64,000 bases of DNA. It comes from Xanthomonas chitinilytica. Lineage in GTDB: Bacteria > Pseudomonadota > Gammaproteobacteria > Xanthomonadales > Xanthomonadaceae. The DNA lies in assembly GCF_026107455.2 (NCBI RefSeq), contig NZ_JAPCHY010000001.1, forward strand, positions 62,001 through 126,000, written 5' to 3'. The position numbers were made by a program, and so were the translations under genes. Positions within the stretch are counted from its first letter, which is position 1; each line of letters starts with the position of its first letter. The notes under the pieces are model-generated. The model worked only from the letters and a program-made list of their open reading frames with translations, had not been told where the DNA came from and ran no database searches. This document shows positions 57,580-64,000 of the stretch, one piece after another.

Positions 57580-57687
57580 GTCGCGACTGACGTCGCTCCT
57601 ACAACGTCTTCCCGCGGTTGTAGGAGCGACGTCAGTCGCGACGGGGACTTCCCGGCAATGCCCCGTCGCGACTGACGTCGCTCCTAC
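57580..57687. repeat. Three GTAG REPs, family B, alternating orientation
   Basis: Copies at 57580-57602 (minus), 57620-57642 (plus) and 57665-57687 (minus) are identical over 23 bp (GTAGGAGCGACGTCAGTCGCGAC). They fill the gap between the converging exporter channel and aminotransferase genes and may serve as 3' hairpins for both. Confidence 0.9.
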
Positions 57688-57702
57688 AAGGGCATCTGGG
57701 CG

Positions 57703-58851
57703 CTAGAGATTCTTCAACCGCTCGATCGCCGCGTCCAGCGTGGCCTCGTTCTTGGCGAAGCACAGCCGCACCAGGCGCTGGCCGCCCGGCGCGGTTTCGT
57801 AGAACGGCGACAGCGGGATCGCCGCCACGCCCTTCTCCACCGTCAGCCACTTCACGAACTCGTGGTCGGGCAGGTCGCTGATCGCCGAGTAGTCCACCAG
57901 CTGGAAATAGCCGCCCGGCACCGGCAGCGGCTTCAGGCGGGTGGCCAGCAGCTGCTCGCGGAAGCGGTCGCGCTTGGCCTGGTAGAACGCGCCCAACTGC
58001 TCGTGGTGCTCCGGCTCGTCGCGGATCATCGCCGCGAACGCATACTGCGCCGGGCCGAAGCTGGTGAAGGTGTTGTACTGGTGGACCTTGCGGAACTCGG
58101 CGCTCATCGCCGGCGGCGCGATCGCGTAGCCGATCTTCCAGCCGGTGCAGTGGTAGGTCTTGCCGAAGCTGGAGATCACGAACGCGCGCTCGCGCAGTTC
58201 CGGGTAGCGCAGCGCCGATTCGTGGCGGCGGCCGTCGTAGATGATGTGCTCGTAGACCTCGTCGGAGATCAGGTAGATGCCGGTGCCGCGCAGCACGTCG
58301 GCCAGCGCCCGCATGTCGGCCTCGTCCAGCATCGCGCCGGACGGGTTGTGCGGGGTGTTGACCATCAGCAGCCGGGTCCTGGGCGTGATCGCCGCGCGCA
58401 CCCGGTCCCAGTCCACCGCGAAGGTCTGCGGGTCCAGCGGCACGTGCACCGCGCGCGCGCCGGCCAGGTCGATCGCCGGCTCGTAGCAGTCGTAGGCCGG
58501 GTCGAGCACGATCACTTCCTCGCCGGCCCGCACCACCGCGTGGATGGCGTTGAAGATCGCCTCGGTGGCGCCACTGGTGACGGTGATCTCGCTGTCCGGG
58601 TCGACCTGCGCGCCGTAGCAGTCCAGCGCCTTGCGCGCGATCGCCTGGCGCAGCGGCGCCACGCCGGTCATCGGCGGGTACTGGTTGAGGCCTTCGGCCA
58701 TGGCCTTGCCGGCGGCGTCGAGCAGCCGCTGCGGCGCCGGGAAATCGGGGAAACCCTGCCCCAGGTTGACCGCGCCGTGCTCGGCGGCGAGTTGCGACAT
58801 CACGGTGAAGATGGTGGTACCGACCTTGGGCAGCTTGGTTTGCGGTTGCAT
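57703..58851 (-). CDS. Methionine-type pyridoxal-phosphate aminotransferase (YbdL-like)
   Basis: A 382-residue fold-type I aminotransferase. The PLP lysine is in [16 protein letters not shown] (~residue 233). Other conserved parts are [12 protein letters not shown] at the N-terminus, [11 protein letters not shown] and [13 protein letters not shown]. The length and the GQGFPDF pattern match methionine aminotransferase YbdL/kynurenine aminotransferase-like enzymes, which act in methionine salvage and 2-oxo acid transamination. The ATG at 58851 ([15 protein letters not shown]) fits the family. It is divergent from the ccm operon. Confidence 0.93.
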   Translation of the reverse strand: MQPQTKLPKVGTTIFTVMSQLAAEHGAVNLGQGFPDFPAPQRLLDAAGKAMAEGLNQYPPMTGVAPLRQAIARKALDCYGAQVDPDSEITVTSGATEAIFNAIHAVVRAGEEVIVLDPAYDCYEPAIDLAGARAVHVPLDPQTFAVDWDRVRAAITPRTRLLMVNTPHNPSGAMLDEADMRALADVLRGTGIYLISDEVYEHIIYDGRRHESALRYPELRERAFVISSFGKTYHCTGWKIGYAIAPPAMSAEFRKVHQYNTFTSFGPAQYAFAAMIRDEPEHHEQLGAFYQAKRDRFREQLLATRLKPLPVPGGYFQLVDYSAISDLPDHEFVKWLTVEKGVAAIPLSPFYETAPGGQRLVRLCFAKNEATLDAAIERLKNL

Positions 58852-58960
58852 GGACACGGGCGTCGGGGAAAAACGCGAGTGTACGCAATGCCGCCGGGCA
58901 GGCGGCGACGGCCGGCGCAAAACAGCGTTCCCGACCGCGCCGCATGCCGGCGCGGGCCGA

Positions 58961-58966
58961 TACAAT
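58961..58966 (+). promoter_or_regulatory. Candidate -10 (TACAAT) of the ccm operon
   Basis: A TACAAT lies 20 bp upstream of the ccmA ATG in the 135-bp divergent gap. No reliable -35 is seen. Confidence 0.35.
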
Positions 58967-58986
58967 CGCGGGCCATCCCGCATCGC

Positions 58987-59631
58987 ATGGCGACCGCGCC
59001 CTTGAACCTTCCCCCGTTGCTGGCCGCCCATGGCCTCGGCTTCACCCGCAACGACGAGCCGGTGTTCGGCCCGCTCGACTTCCACGTCGATGCCGGCGAG
59101 GCGTTGCTGGTGCAGGGCGGCAACGGCGTGGGCAAGACCACCCTGCTGCGGGTGCTGGCCGGGCTGCTGCATGCCGAGCGTGGCGAGGTGCGGCTGGACG
59201 GCAAGCCGGCCGGCCGCCACGACCGTACCCGCTTCCTCGCCTACCTGGGCCATCTGGCGGCGCTCAAGCACGACCTGGATGCGCTGGAGAACCTGCAGTT
59301 CCTGTGCGCCCTGCACGGTCGCCGCGCGCGCCAGATGCCGGCCGACGCGTTGGCCATCGTCGGCCTGGCCGGCTACGAGGACACGCCGGTGCGGCAATTG
59401 TCGGCCGGGCAGAAGAAGCGGCTCTCGCTGGCCCGGATCTGGCTGTCGCCGGCCCCGGTGTGGCTGCTGGACGAGCCCTACGCCAATCTCGACCTGGAGG
59501 GCATCAACCTGGTCAACCGCATGATTTCGGCCCATCTGCGCGGCGGCGGCGCCGCGCTGGTCACCACCCATGGCGCCTATGCCGCGCCGCCGGTGCGCAC
59601 GCGGGTGCTGCTGCTGGGGGACGAAGCATGA
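58987..59631 (+). CDS. ccmA: Cytochrome c biogenesis ATP-binding export protein CcmA
   Basis: A 214-residue ABC ATPase of the heme-handling complex CcmABCD, which releases holo-CcmE from CcmC. Walker A is [14 protein letters not shown] (~residue 40), the signature [14 protein letters not shown], Walker [14 protein letters not shown] and the switch THGAY. The short LSAGQKKR form is typical of CcmA. First gene of the operon; it overlaps ccmB as ATGA. Confidence 0.96.
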   Translation: MATAPLNLPPLLAAHGLGFTRNDEPVFGPLDFHVDAGEALLVQGGNGVGKTTLLRVLAGLLHAERGEVRLDGKPAGRHDRTRFLAYLGHLAALKHDLDALENLQFLCALHGRRARQMPADALAIVGLAGYEDTPVRQLSAGQKKRLSLARIWLSPAPVWLLDEPYANLDLEGINLVNRMISAHLRGGGAALVTTHGAYAAPPVRTRVLLLGDEA

Positions 59632-60323
59632 CCGCGACCGTCGCTCCGCCCACCCTGCTGCAGGCGGCCCGGGCACTGGTCGCCCGCGACCTGCGGCTGG
59701 TGTGGCGGCGCCGCGGCGATGCGCTGCAGCCGCTGCTGTTCGCGGTACTGGTGGTGGTGCTGTTCGCCCTCGCCCTGGGCCGCGATCCCCAGGCCCTGGC
59801 CGGCGTGGCCGCGGCGGTGCTGTGGCTGGCGGTGCTGCTGGCCGGGCAGCTGTCGCTGGATTCGCTGTTCCGTGGCGATGCCGAGGACGGCTCGCTGGAA
59901 CAATGGCTGCTGGCGCCGGTGCCGCTGGCCTGGCTGGTGCTGGTGCGGGTGCTGGTGCACTGGAGCACCACCGCGTTGCCGCTGATCGTCGCCACCCCGC
60001 TGCTGGCCGAATTGCTGCATCTGCCGCGTGACCAGTTGCCGGTGTTGCTGGCATCGTTGCTGCTCGGTACACCGTTGCTCAGCCTGCTTGGCGGCGTGGT
60101 GGCGGCGCTGACGGTGGGGATCAGACGCTCTGGTATTCTCGTCGCGCTGCTTGCATTGCCGTTGTATGTCCCGGTATTGGTGTTCGGCGCAGGAAGCGTC
60201 GCCGCCACGGTCCGGGGGCAGGATCCGGTGGGGGCGTTGCTGATGCTGGGAGCGGGACTGGTGGCCAGCCTGGTGCTGGCCCCGCTGGCCACCGCCGCGG
60301 CGATCCGCATCTCCCTGAGCTGA
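59628..60323 (+). CDS. ccmB: Heme exporter protein CcmB
   Basis: A 231-residue inner-membrane protein with six predicted helices ([55 protein letters not shown] and others). CcmB blocks [34 protein letters not shown] and [24 protein letters not shown] are present. It is the membrane subunit paired with CcmA. A 48-bp gap separates it from ccmC. Confidence 0.95.
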   Translation: MTATVAPPTLLQAARALVARDLRLVWRRRGDALQPLLFAVLVVVLFALALGRDPQALAGVAAAVLWLAVLLAGQLSLDSLFRGDAEDGSLEQWLLAPVPLAWLVLVRVLVHWSTTALPLIVATPLLAELLHLPRDQLPVLLASLLLGTPLLSLLGGVVAALTVGIRRSGILVALLALPLYVPVLVFGAGSVAATVRGQDPVGALLMLGAGLVASLVLAPLATAAAIRISLS

Positions 60324-60371
60324 CCACGGGGTCGAGTTCGCCCGCCCGCACACACGCTAGCCCGAGTACGA

Positions 60372-61136
60372 ATGAATCCCATCGTCCGCTGGTTCCACCA
60401 ACTCGGTTCTCCCCCCGGCTTCGATCGCTTTGCCGCACGCTGGTCCTTCTGGTGCTACCTGGCCGCACTGCCGCTGCTGGGCCTGGGGCTTTGGCAGGCG
60501 TTGTTCGTGGTGCCGGCCGACTACCAGCAGGGCGACAGTTTCCGCATCCTCTACATCCATGTGCCCAGCGCCTGGATGAGCCTGTTCGTGTTCGCCCTGA
60601 TGGCCCTGTATTCGGCCATCGCGCTGATCTGGCGCATCAAGCTGTGCGAGAGCCTGGCCATGGCCTGCGCGCCGATCGGCTTCAGCTTCACCCTGATCAC
60701 GCTGCTGACCGGCAGCATCTGGGGCAAGCCGATGTGGGGCACCTGGTGGGACTGGGATCCCCGCCTGACCACCGAACTGCTGCTGCTGTTCCTGTACCTG
60801 GGAGTGATGGGCCTGTACTACGCCATCGACGACCGCCGCAACGGCGCCCGCGCCGCCGGCCTGCTCGCCATCGTCGGCGTCGTGCTGCTGCCGATAATCC
60901 GCTATTCGGTGGAATGGTGGGACACCCTGCACCAGGGCCAGACCATCCGCCTGTTCGGCTCCTCCAGCATGGACGCCAGCATGATGCTGCCGTTGTGGCT
61001 GCTGGTGGCGGCCACCAAGTTCTGGTTCGCCGGCTCGCTGCTGCTGCGCGCACGCGTCGACAACCTGCGGCGCGAATCGGGCAAGGCCTGGGTGGCGGAA
61101 CTTCTGCAGGCGCGGGAACGGGGGGAGCGCTCTTGA
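60372..61136 (+). CDS. ccmC: Heme-handling protein CcmC
   Basis: A 254-residue membrane protein of the heme-handling (HHP) family with six helices. The tryptophan-rich WWD motif reads [16 protein letters not shown] (~residue 125). The two heme-ligand histidines lie in [11 protein letters not shown] (~61) and in WDTLHQGQT (~185). It presents heme b to CcmE for covalent attachment. The first ~17 residues are an extension over the E. coli form. It overlaps ccmD as TTGA. Confidence 0.96.
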   Translation: MNPIVRWFHQLGSPPGFDRFAARWSFWCYLAALPLLGLGLWQALFVVPADYQQGDSFRILYIHVPSAWMSLFVFALMALYSAIALIWRIKLCESLAMACAPIGFSFTLITLLTGSIWGKPMWGTWWDWDPRLTTELLLLFLYLGVMGLYYAIDDRRNGARAAGLLAIVGVVLLPIIRYSVEWWDTLHQGQTIRLFGSSSMDASMMLPLWLLVAATKFWFAGSLLLRARVDNLRRESGKAWVAELLQARERGERS

Positions 61137-61318
61137 GCTATCTGGGATACGTGGTTGCCGCCTATGCGGTGTTCGTGGCGGTCCTGCTGCTGGACCTGCT
61201 CGAGGTGCGCTGGCTGCTGTGGCGCGCATTGCACCTGGCGAAGCAGCGCCACCAGCGCCAACAGGCCCAGCAGGCGCGCCGGTCGCGGACGCAGGCCGAC
61301 ACGGAGCTGCTGCGATGA
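61133..61318 (+). CDS. ccmD: Heme exporter protein CcmD
   Basis: A 61-residue protein with a single membrane helix ([23 protein letters not shown]) and a basic, Gln/Arg-rich cytoplasmic tail, the standard CcmD layout. It begins at a TTG codon (61133) overlapping the ccmC stop as TTGA; no ATG or GTG fits. It helps release holo-CcmE from CcmC. It overlaps ccmE as ATGA. Confidence 0.9.
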   Translation: MSYLGYVVAAYAVFVAVLLLDLLEVRWLLWRALHLAKQRHQRQQAQQARRSRTQADTELLR

Positions 61319-61779
61319 ACCCGACCCGGCGCCGCCGGCTGCTGCTGGTACTGCTGCTGCTGCTGGCCTCGGGCCTGACCACCACGCTGGTGGCGATGGC
61401 GCTGCAGCGCAACCTGGCCTACCTGTACACCCCGGCCGAGGTGCTGCGCGGCGAAGCCGGCGAACATGCCCGCTTCCGCCTGGGCGGCATGGTCGAGAAG
61501 GGCTCGTTCGAACGTGCGCCCGGGTCGCTGGAGGCGCGTTTCCGGGTGACCGACGGCGATGCGCAGCTGGCGGTCAGCTACTCGAAGATGCTGCCCGACC
61601 TGTTCCGCGAGGGCCAGGCGGTGGTGGCCACCGGCAGCATGGTCGATGGCGTATTCGTGGCCGACGAGGTGCTGGCCAAGCACGACGAGACCTACATGCC
61701 CAAGGAAGTGGCCGACAAGATGGGCATCGCCCACCAGAAGCACGACGTGGCGGTGCCGGCCGCCGGGGACGCACCCTAG
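61315..61779 (+). CDS. ccmE: Cytochrome c maturation heme chaperone CcmE
   Basis: A 154-residue periplasmic heme chaperone with an N-terminal anchor ([22 protein letters not shown]) and an OB-fold domain ([14 protein letters not shown]). The covalent heme histidine H123 and the axial tyrosine Y127 lie in [14 protein letters not shown], the classic HxxxY form. Its TAG stop directly abuts the GTG start of ccmF. Confidence 0.97.
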   Translation: MNPTRRRRLLLVLLLLLASGLTTTLVAMALQRNLAYLYTPAEVLRGEAGEHARFRLGGMVEKGSFERAPGSLEARFRVTDGDAQLAVSYSKMLPDLFREGQAVVATGSMVDGVFVADEVLAKHDETYMPKEVADKMGIAHQKHDVAVPAAGDAP

Positions 61780-63717
61780 GTGCTGCCGGAACTGGGGCAA
61801 GTACTGCTGATCCTGGCGCTGCTGGTGTCGTTGCTGCAGGCGCTGCTGCCGCTGGCCGGCGCCCAGCGCGGCAATAACGGCTGGATGGCGCTGGCGCGGC
61901 CGGCGGCCTTCGCCCAACTGGCGCTGCTGGCCGGCGCGTTCGCGCTGCTCACTCATGCCTTCGTGGTGCAGGACTTCTCGGTGCGCTACGTCGCCGAGAA
62001 CTCCAATTCGCTGTTGCCGCTGCTGTACCGCTACTCGGCGGTATGGGGCGCGCACGAAGGCTCGCTGCTGCTGTGGGCGCTGGTGCTGGCGCTGTGGACC
62101 GGCGCGGTGGCCGCCTGCTCGCGCGCCCTGCCGCTGCCGGTGCAGGCGCGGGTGCTGGGCACCCTGGCGATCGTCAGCGTCGGCTTTCTCGCCTTCCTGA
62201 TCTTCACCTCCAATCCGTTCGCGCGGCTGCTGCCGGCGCCGCTGGAGGGCCGCGACCTCAACCCGCTGCTGCAGGACCCGGGGCTGATCATCCACCCGCC
62301 GCTGCTCTACCTGGGCTATGTCGGCTTCGCGGTGCCGTTCGCCTTCGCCATCGCCGCGCTGCTGGAAGGCCGCATCGACGCCCGCTGGCTGCGCTGGACG
62401 CGGCCCTGGACCAACATCGCCTGGGGCTTCCTGACCATCGGCATCGCGCTGGGCAGCTGGTGGGCCTACTACGAACTGGGCTGGGGCGGCTGGTGGTTCT
62501 GGGACCCGGTGGAGAACGCCAGCTTCATGCCGTGGCTGGCCGGCGCGGCGCTGATCCACTCGCAGGCGGTGACCGAGAAGCGCGGCAGCTTCGGCGGCTG
62601 GACCCTGCTGCTGGCCATCGCCGCGTTCGCGCTGTCGCTGCTGGGGACGTTCCTGGTGCGCTCGGGGGTGCTGACCAGCGTGCACTCGTTCGCCGCCGAT
62701 CCCTCGCGCGGCATGTTCATCCTGGTGTTCCTGGCGCTGGTGGTCGGCGGTTCGCTGCTGCTGTATGCGCTGCGCGCGCCGGCGTTGGCCGCGGCCGGCG
62801 GCGATCCGCGCCGCGGCTTTGCCGCCAGCTCGCGCGAGACCCTGCTGTTGCTCAACAACCTGCTGCTGGCCTGCGCCTGCGCGATGATCCTGCTCGGCAC
62901 CCTGTACCCGTTGCTGGCCGACGCGCTGGGGCTGGGCAAGATCTCGGTCGGCCCGCCCTATTTCGGCACCCTGTTCCTGCTGCTGATGGTGCCGCTGGTG
63001 GCGCTGGTGCCGTTCGGTCCGTTGACCAAATGGCAGCGCGAACAGCCCTCGCGGCCGCTGGCGCTGCTGCTGCCATGGGCGGCGCTGGCGCTGGTCGCGG
63101 GCGCCATCGGCTTCTTCACGGCGCCACAGGGTGCATGGAAGACCGCGCTGGGCGTGGCCGGCGCGGCCTGGGTGGCGCTGGGCACGGCGCGCTTCGTCTG
63201 GTCCCGGCTGCGCGGCAACGGCCGCTTCACCGCCGAGATGCTGGGCATGGTGCTGGCCCATGGCGGCGTCGCCGTGTTCCTGGCCGGCGCCTTGCTGGTG
63301 GAAGCGCTGAACGTGCAGCGCGAAGTGGCGCTGGCGCCGGGACAGTCGCTGCAGCTGGGCCGGCACGAATTCCGCTTCGAGGGCGTGGACCACCAGCAGG
63401 GCCCGAACTACGTCGCCGACCGCGGCCACGTGCGGGTGCTGCGCGACGACCGCGAAGTGGCGCTGCTGCACCCGGAAAAGCGCCAGTACGCCAGCGGCGG
63501 CCAGGTGATGACCGAGGCCGGCATCCATCCGCGGCTGTCCGGCGACTTGTACGTGGCGCTGGGCGAACCGCTGGGCAATGATGCCTGGGCGCTGCGCGTG
63601 CACATCAAGCCTTTCGTACGCTGGATATGGCTGGGCGCGCTGCTGATGGCGCTGGGCGGCTTCGTCACCGCCGCCGACCGCCGTTTCCGCCGTCCGCCGG
63701 AGAACCGCAATGCCTGA
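61780..63717 (+). CDS. ccmF: Heme lyase CcmF
   Basis: A 645-residue multi-pass HHP-family protein that attaches heme to apocytochrome c together with CcmH. The WWD domain is GWGGWWFWDPVENASFMPWL (~residue 235). Candidate heme-ligand histidines lie in WGAHEGSLLLW, IIHPPLLYLGYVG, IHSQAV and VLAHGGVAV. About 14-15 helices are visible, with a ~100-residue periplasmic segment before the last helix. It begins with GTG immediately after the ccmE stop and overlaps ccmG by 8 bp. Confidence 0.96.
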   Translation: MLPELGQVLLILALLVSLLQALLPLAGAQRGNNGWMALARPAAFAQLALLAGAFALLTHAFVVQDFSVRYVAENSNSLLPLLYRYSAVWGAHEGSLLLWALVLALWTGAVAACSRALPLPVQARVLGTLAIVSVGFLAFLIFTSNPFARLLPAPLEGRDLNPLLQDPGLIIHPPLLYLGYVGFAVPFAFAIAALLEGRIDARWLRWTRPWTNIAWGFLTIGIALGSWWAYYELGWGGWWFWDPVENASFMPWLAGAALIHSQAVTEKRGSFGGWTLLLAIAAFALSLLGTFLVRSGVLTSVHSFAADPSRGMFILVFLALVVGGSLLLYALRAPALAAAGGDPRRGFAASSRETLLLLNNLLLACACAMILLGTLYPLLADALGLGKISVGPPYFGTLFLLLMVPLVALVPFGPLTKWQREQPSRPLALLLPWAALALVAGAIGFFTAPQGAWKTALGVAGAAWVALGTARFVWSRLRGNGRFTAEMLGMVLAHGGVAVFLAGALLVEALNVQREVALAPGQSLQLGRHEFRFEGVDHQQGPNYVADRGHVRVLRDDREVALLHPEKRQYASGGQVMTEAGIHPRLSGDLYVALGEPLGNDAWALRVHIKPFVRWIWLGALLMALGGFVTAADRRFRRPPENRNA

Positions 63718-64000
63718 ACGACCGTCCGCCCCCCCTGCCCGCATCCCGCCGGTGGCCATCGTCATCGGCGTGCTGTTCTTCTTCGGCCTGCTCGGGCTGA
63801 TGGTGTACGGGGTGATGCGCTCGGGCCAGCCCGACCGCGACGTGCTGCCTTCGGCGCTGATCGGCAAGCCGGCGCCGGCGTTCGCCCTGCCGGTGCTGCA
63901 CGACGCCGCGTACGTCGTGCGCAACGAGGACCTGCGCGGTGCCCCCTACGTGCTCAACGTCTGGGGCAGCTGGTGCCCGGCCTGCCGCGAGGAACACCCG
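63710..64000 (+). CDS. ccmG: Thiol:disulfide interchange protein CcmG/DsbE, cut by window edge
   Basis: The first 97 residues are visible. An anchor helix (PVAIVIGVLFFFGLLGLMVYGVM) is followed by a thioredoxin-like domain beginning IGKPAPAFALPVL, with the redox motif WGSWCPACREEHP (CPAC). CcmG reduces the apocytochrome CxxCH cysteines, via CcmH, before heme attachment. The ATG at 63710 overlaps the ccmF stop. The rest of the protein, and probably ccmH, lies beyond the window. Confidence 0.94.
   Translation, partial: MPERPSAPPARIPPVAIVIGVLFFFGLLGLMVYGVMRSGQPDRDVLPSALIGKPAPAFALPVLHDAAYVVRNEDLRGAPYVLNVWGSWCPACREEHP

Overview
The window is a continuous, very GC-rich chromosomal segment of a gammaproteobacterium. 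Gene content and order (asd–2-hydroxyacid dehydrogenase–aroC–prmB, two pstS genes ahead of pstCAB-phoU, a PhoB-linked OprP porin, a complete ccm operon), M13 lipoprotein peptidases and GTAG-type REP palindromes like those described in Stenotrophomonas point to the Xanthomonadaceae (Lysobacteraceae). The genus cannot be fixed from sequence alone. I see no rRNA, tRNA, CRISPR array, insertion sequence or prophage. This is core chromosome with repeat-rich intergenic gaps.

Layout. 1–4.2 kb (minus): amino-acid biosynthesis (asd, cut by the window edge; a D-2-hydroxyacid dehydrogenase; aroC) and prmB. 4.4–5.9 kb: a Sco-type copper chaperone coupled to psd. 6.2–14.9 kb: an orphan lipoprotein, a LysM lytic transglycosylase, a HerA/DUF853 ATPase, a membrane/TPR-like protein, a rhomboid protease, greB and a DUF3025 protein. 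14.9–19.4 kb: rimO, a dienelactone-hydrolase/HIT/small membrane protein cluster, dcd and apbC. 19.5–25.6 kb: a PYROXD2-like FAD oxidoreductase and two tandem M13 peptidases, the second of which has lost catalytic residues. 25.9–34.3 kb: rhomboid, DMT transporter plus alkyltransferase-like protein, DUF1684 lipoprotein, sulfurtransferase plus DUF1289–NUDIX fusion, a divergent FKBP, enoyl-CoA hydratase, an unknown protein and nth, followed by a partial duplication of the nth 3' end.

34.5–43.4 kb is a phosphate-starvation island: an OprO/P-type porin, two PstS proteins (one soluble, one lipoprotein), PstC, PstA, PstB and PhoU. Arrays of 7-bp Pho-box-like repeats with 11-bp period lie upstream of the porin and of each pstS, so PhoB probably coordinates outer-membrane entry, periplasmic capture and import.

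43.9–46.0 kb is the most interesting locus. A secreted 137-residue precursor carries four EGKCG motifs that flank two canonical EF-hands. It is followed by a DUF692 (MNIO) enzyme and an overlapping DUF2063 partner. This matches the HvfABC/bufferin class of copper-binding RiPPs, with an unusual EF-hand insert and no DoxX gene next to it.

46.2–57.5 kb: RNase T, a membrane diguanylate cyclase with a periplasmic propeller sensor, and an OmpR-type two-component system divergent from a MacA–MacB–NodT tripartite exporter. 57.7–64 kb: a methionine-type aminotransferase and the ccmABCDEFG cytochrome c maturation operon, cut at the right edge within ccmG.

Genes are tightly packed with many ATGA/GTGA/TTGA overlaps. 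Several gaps carry REP-like palindromes of three families.
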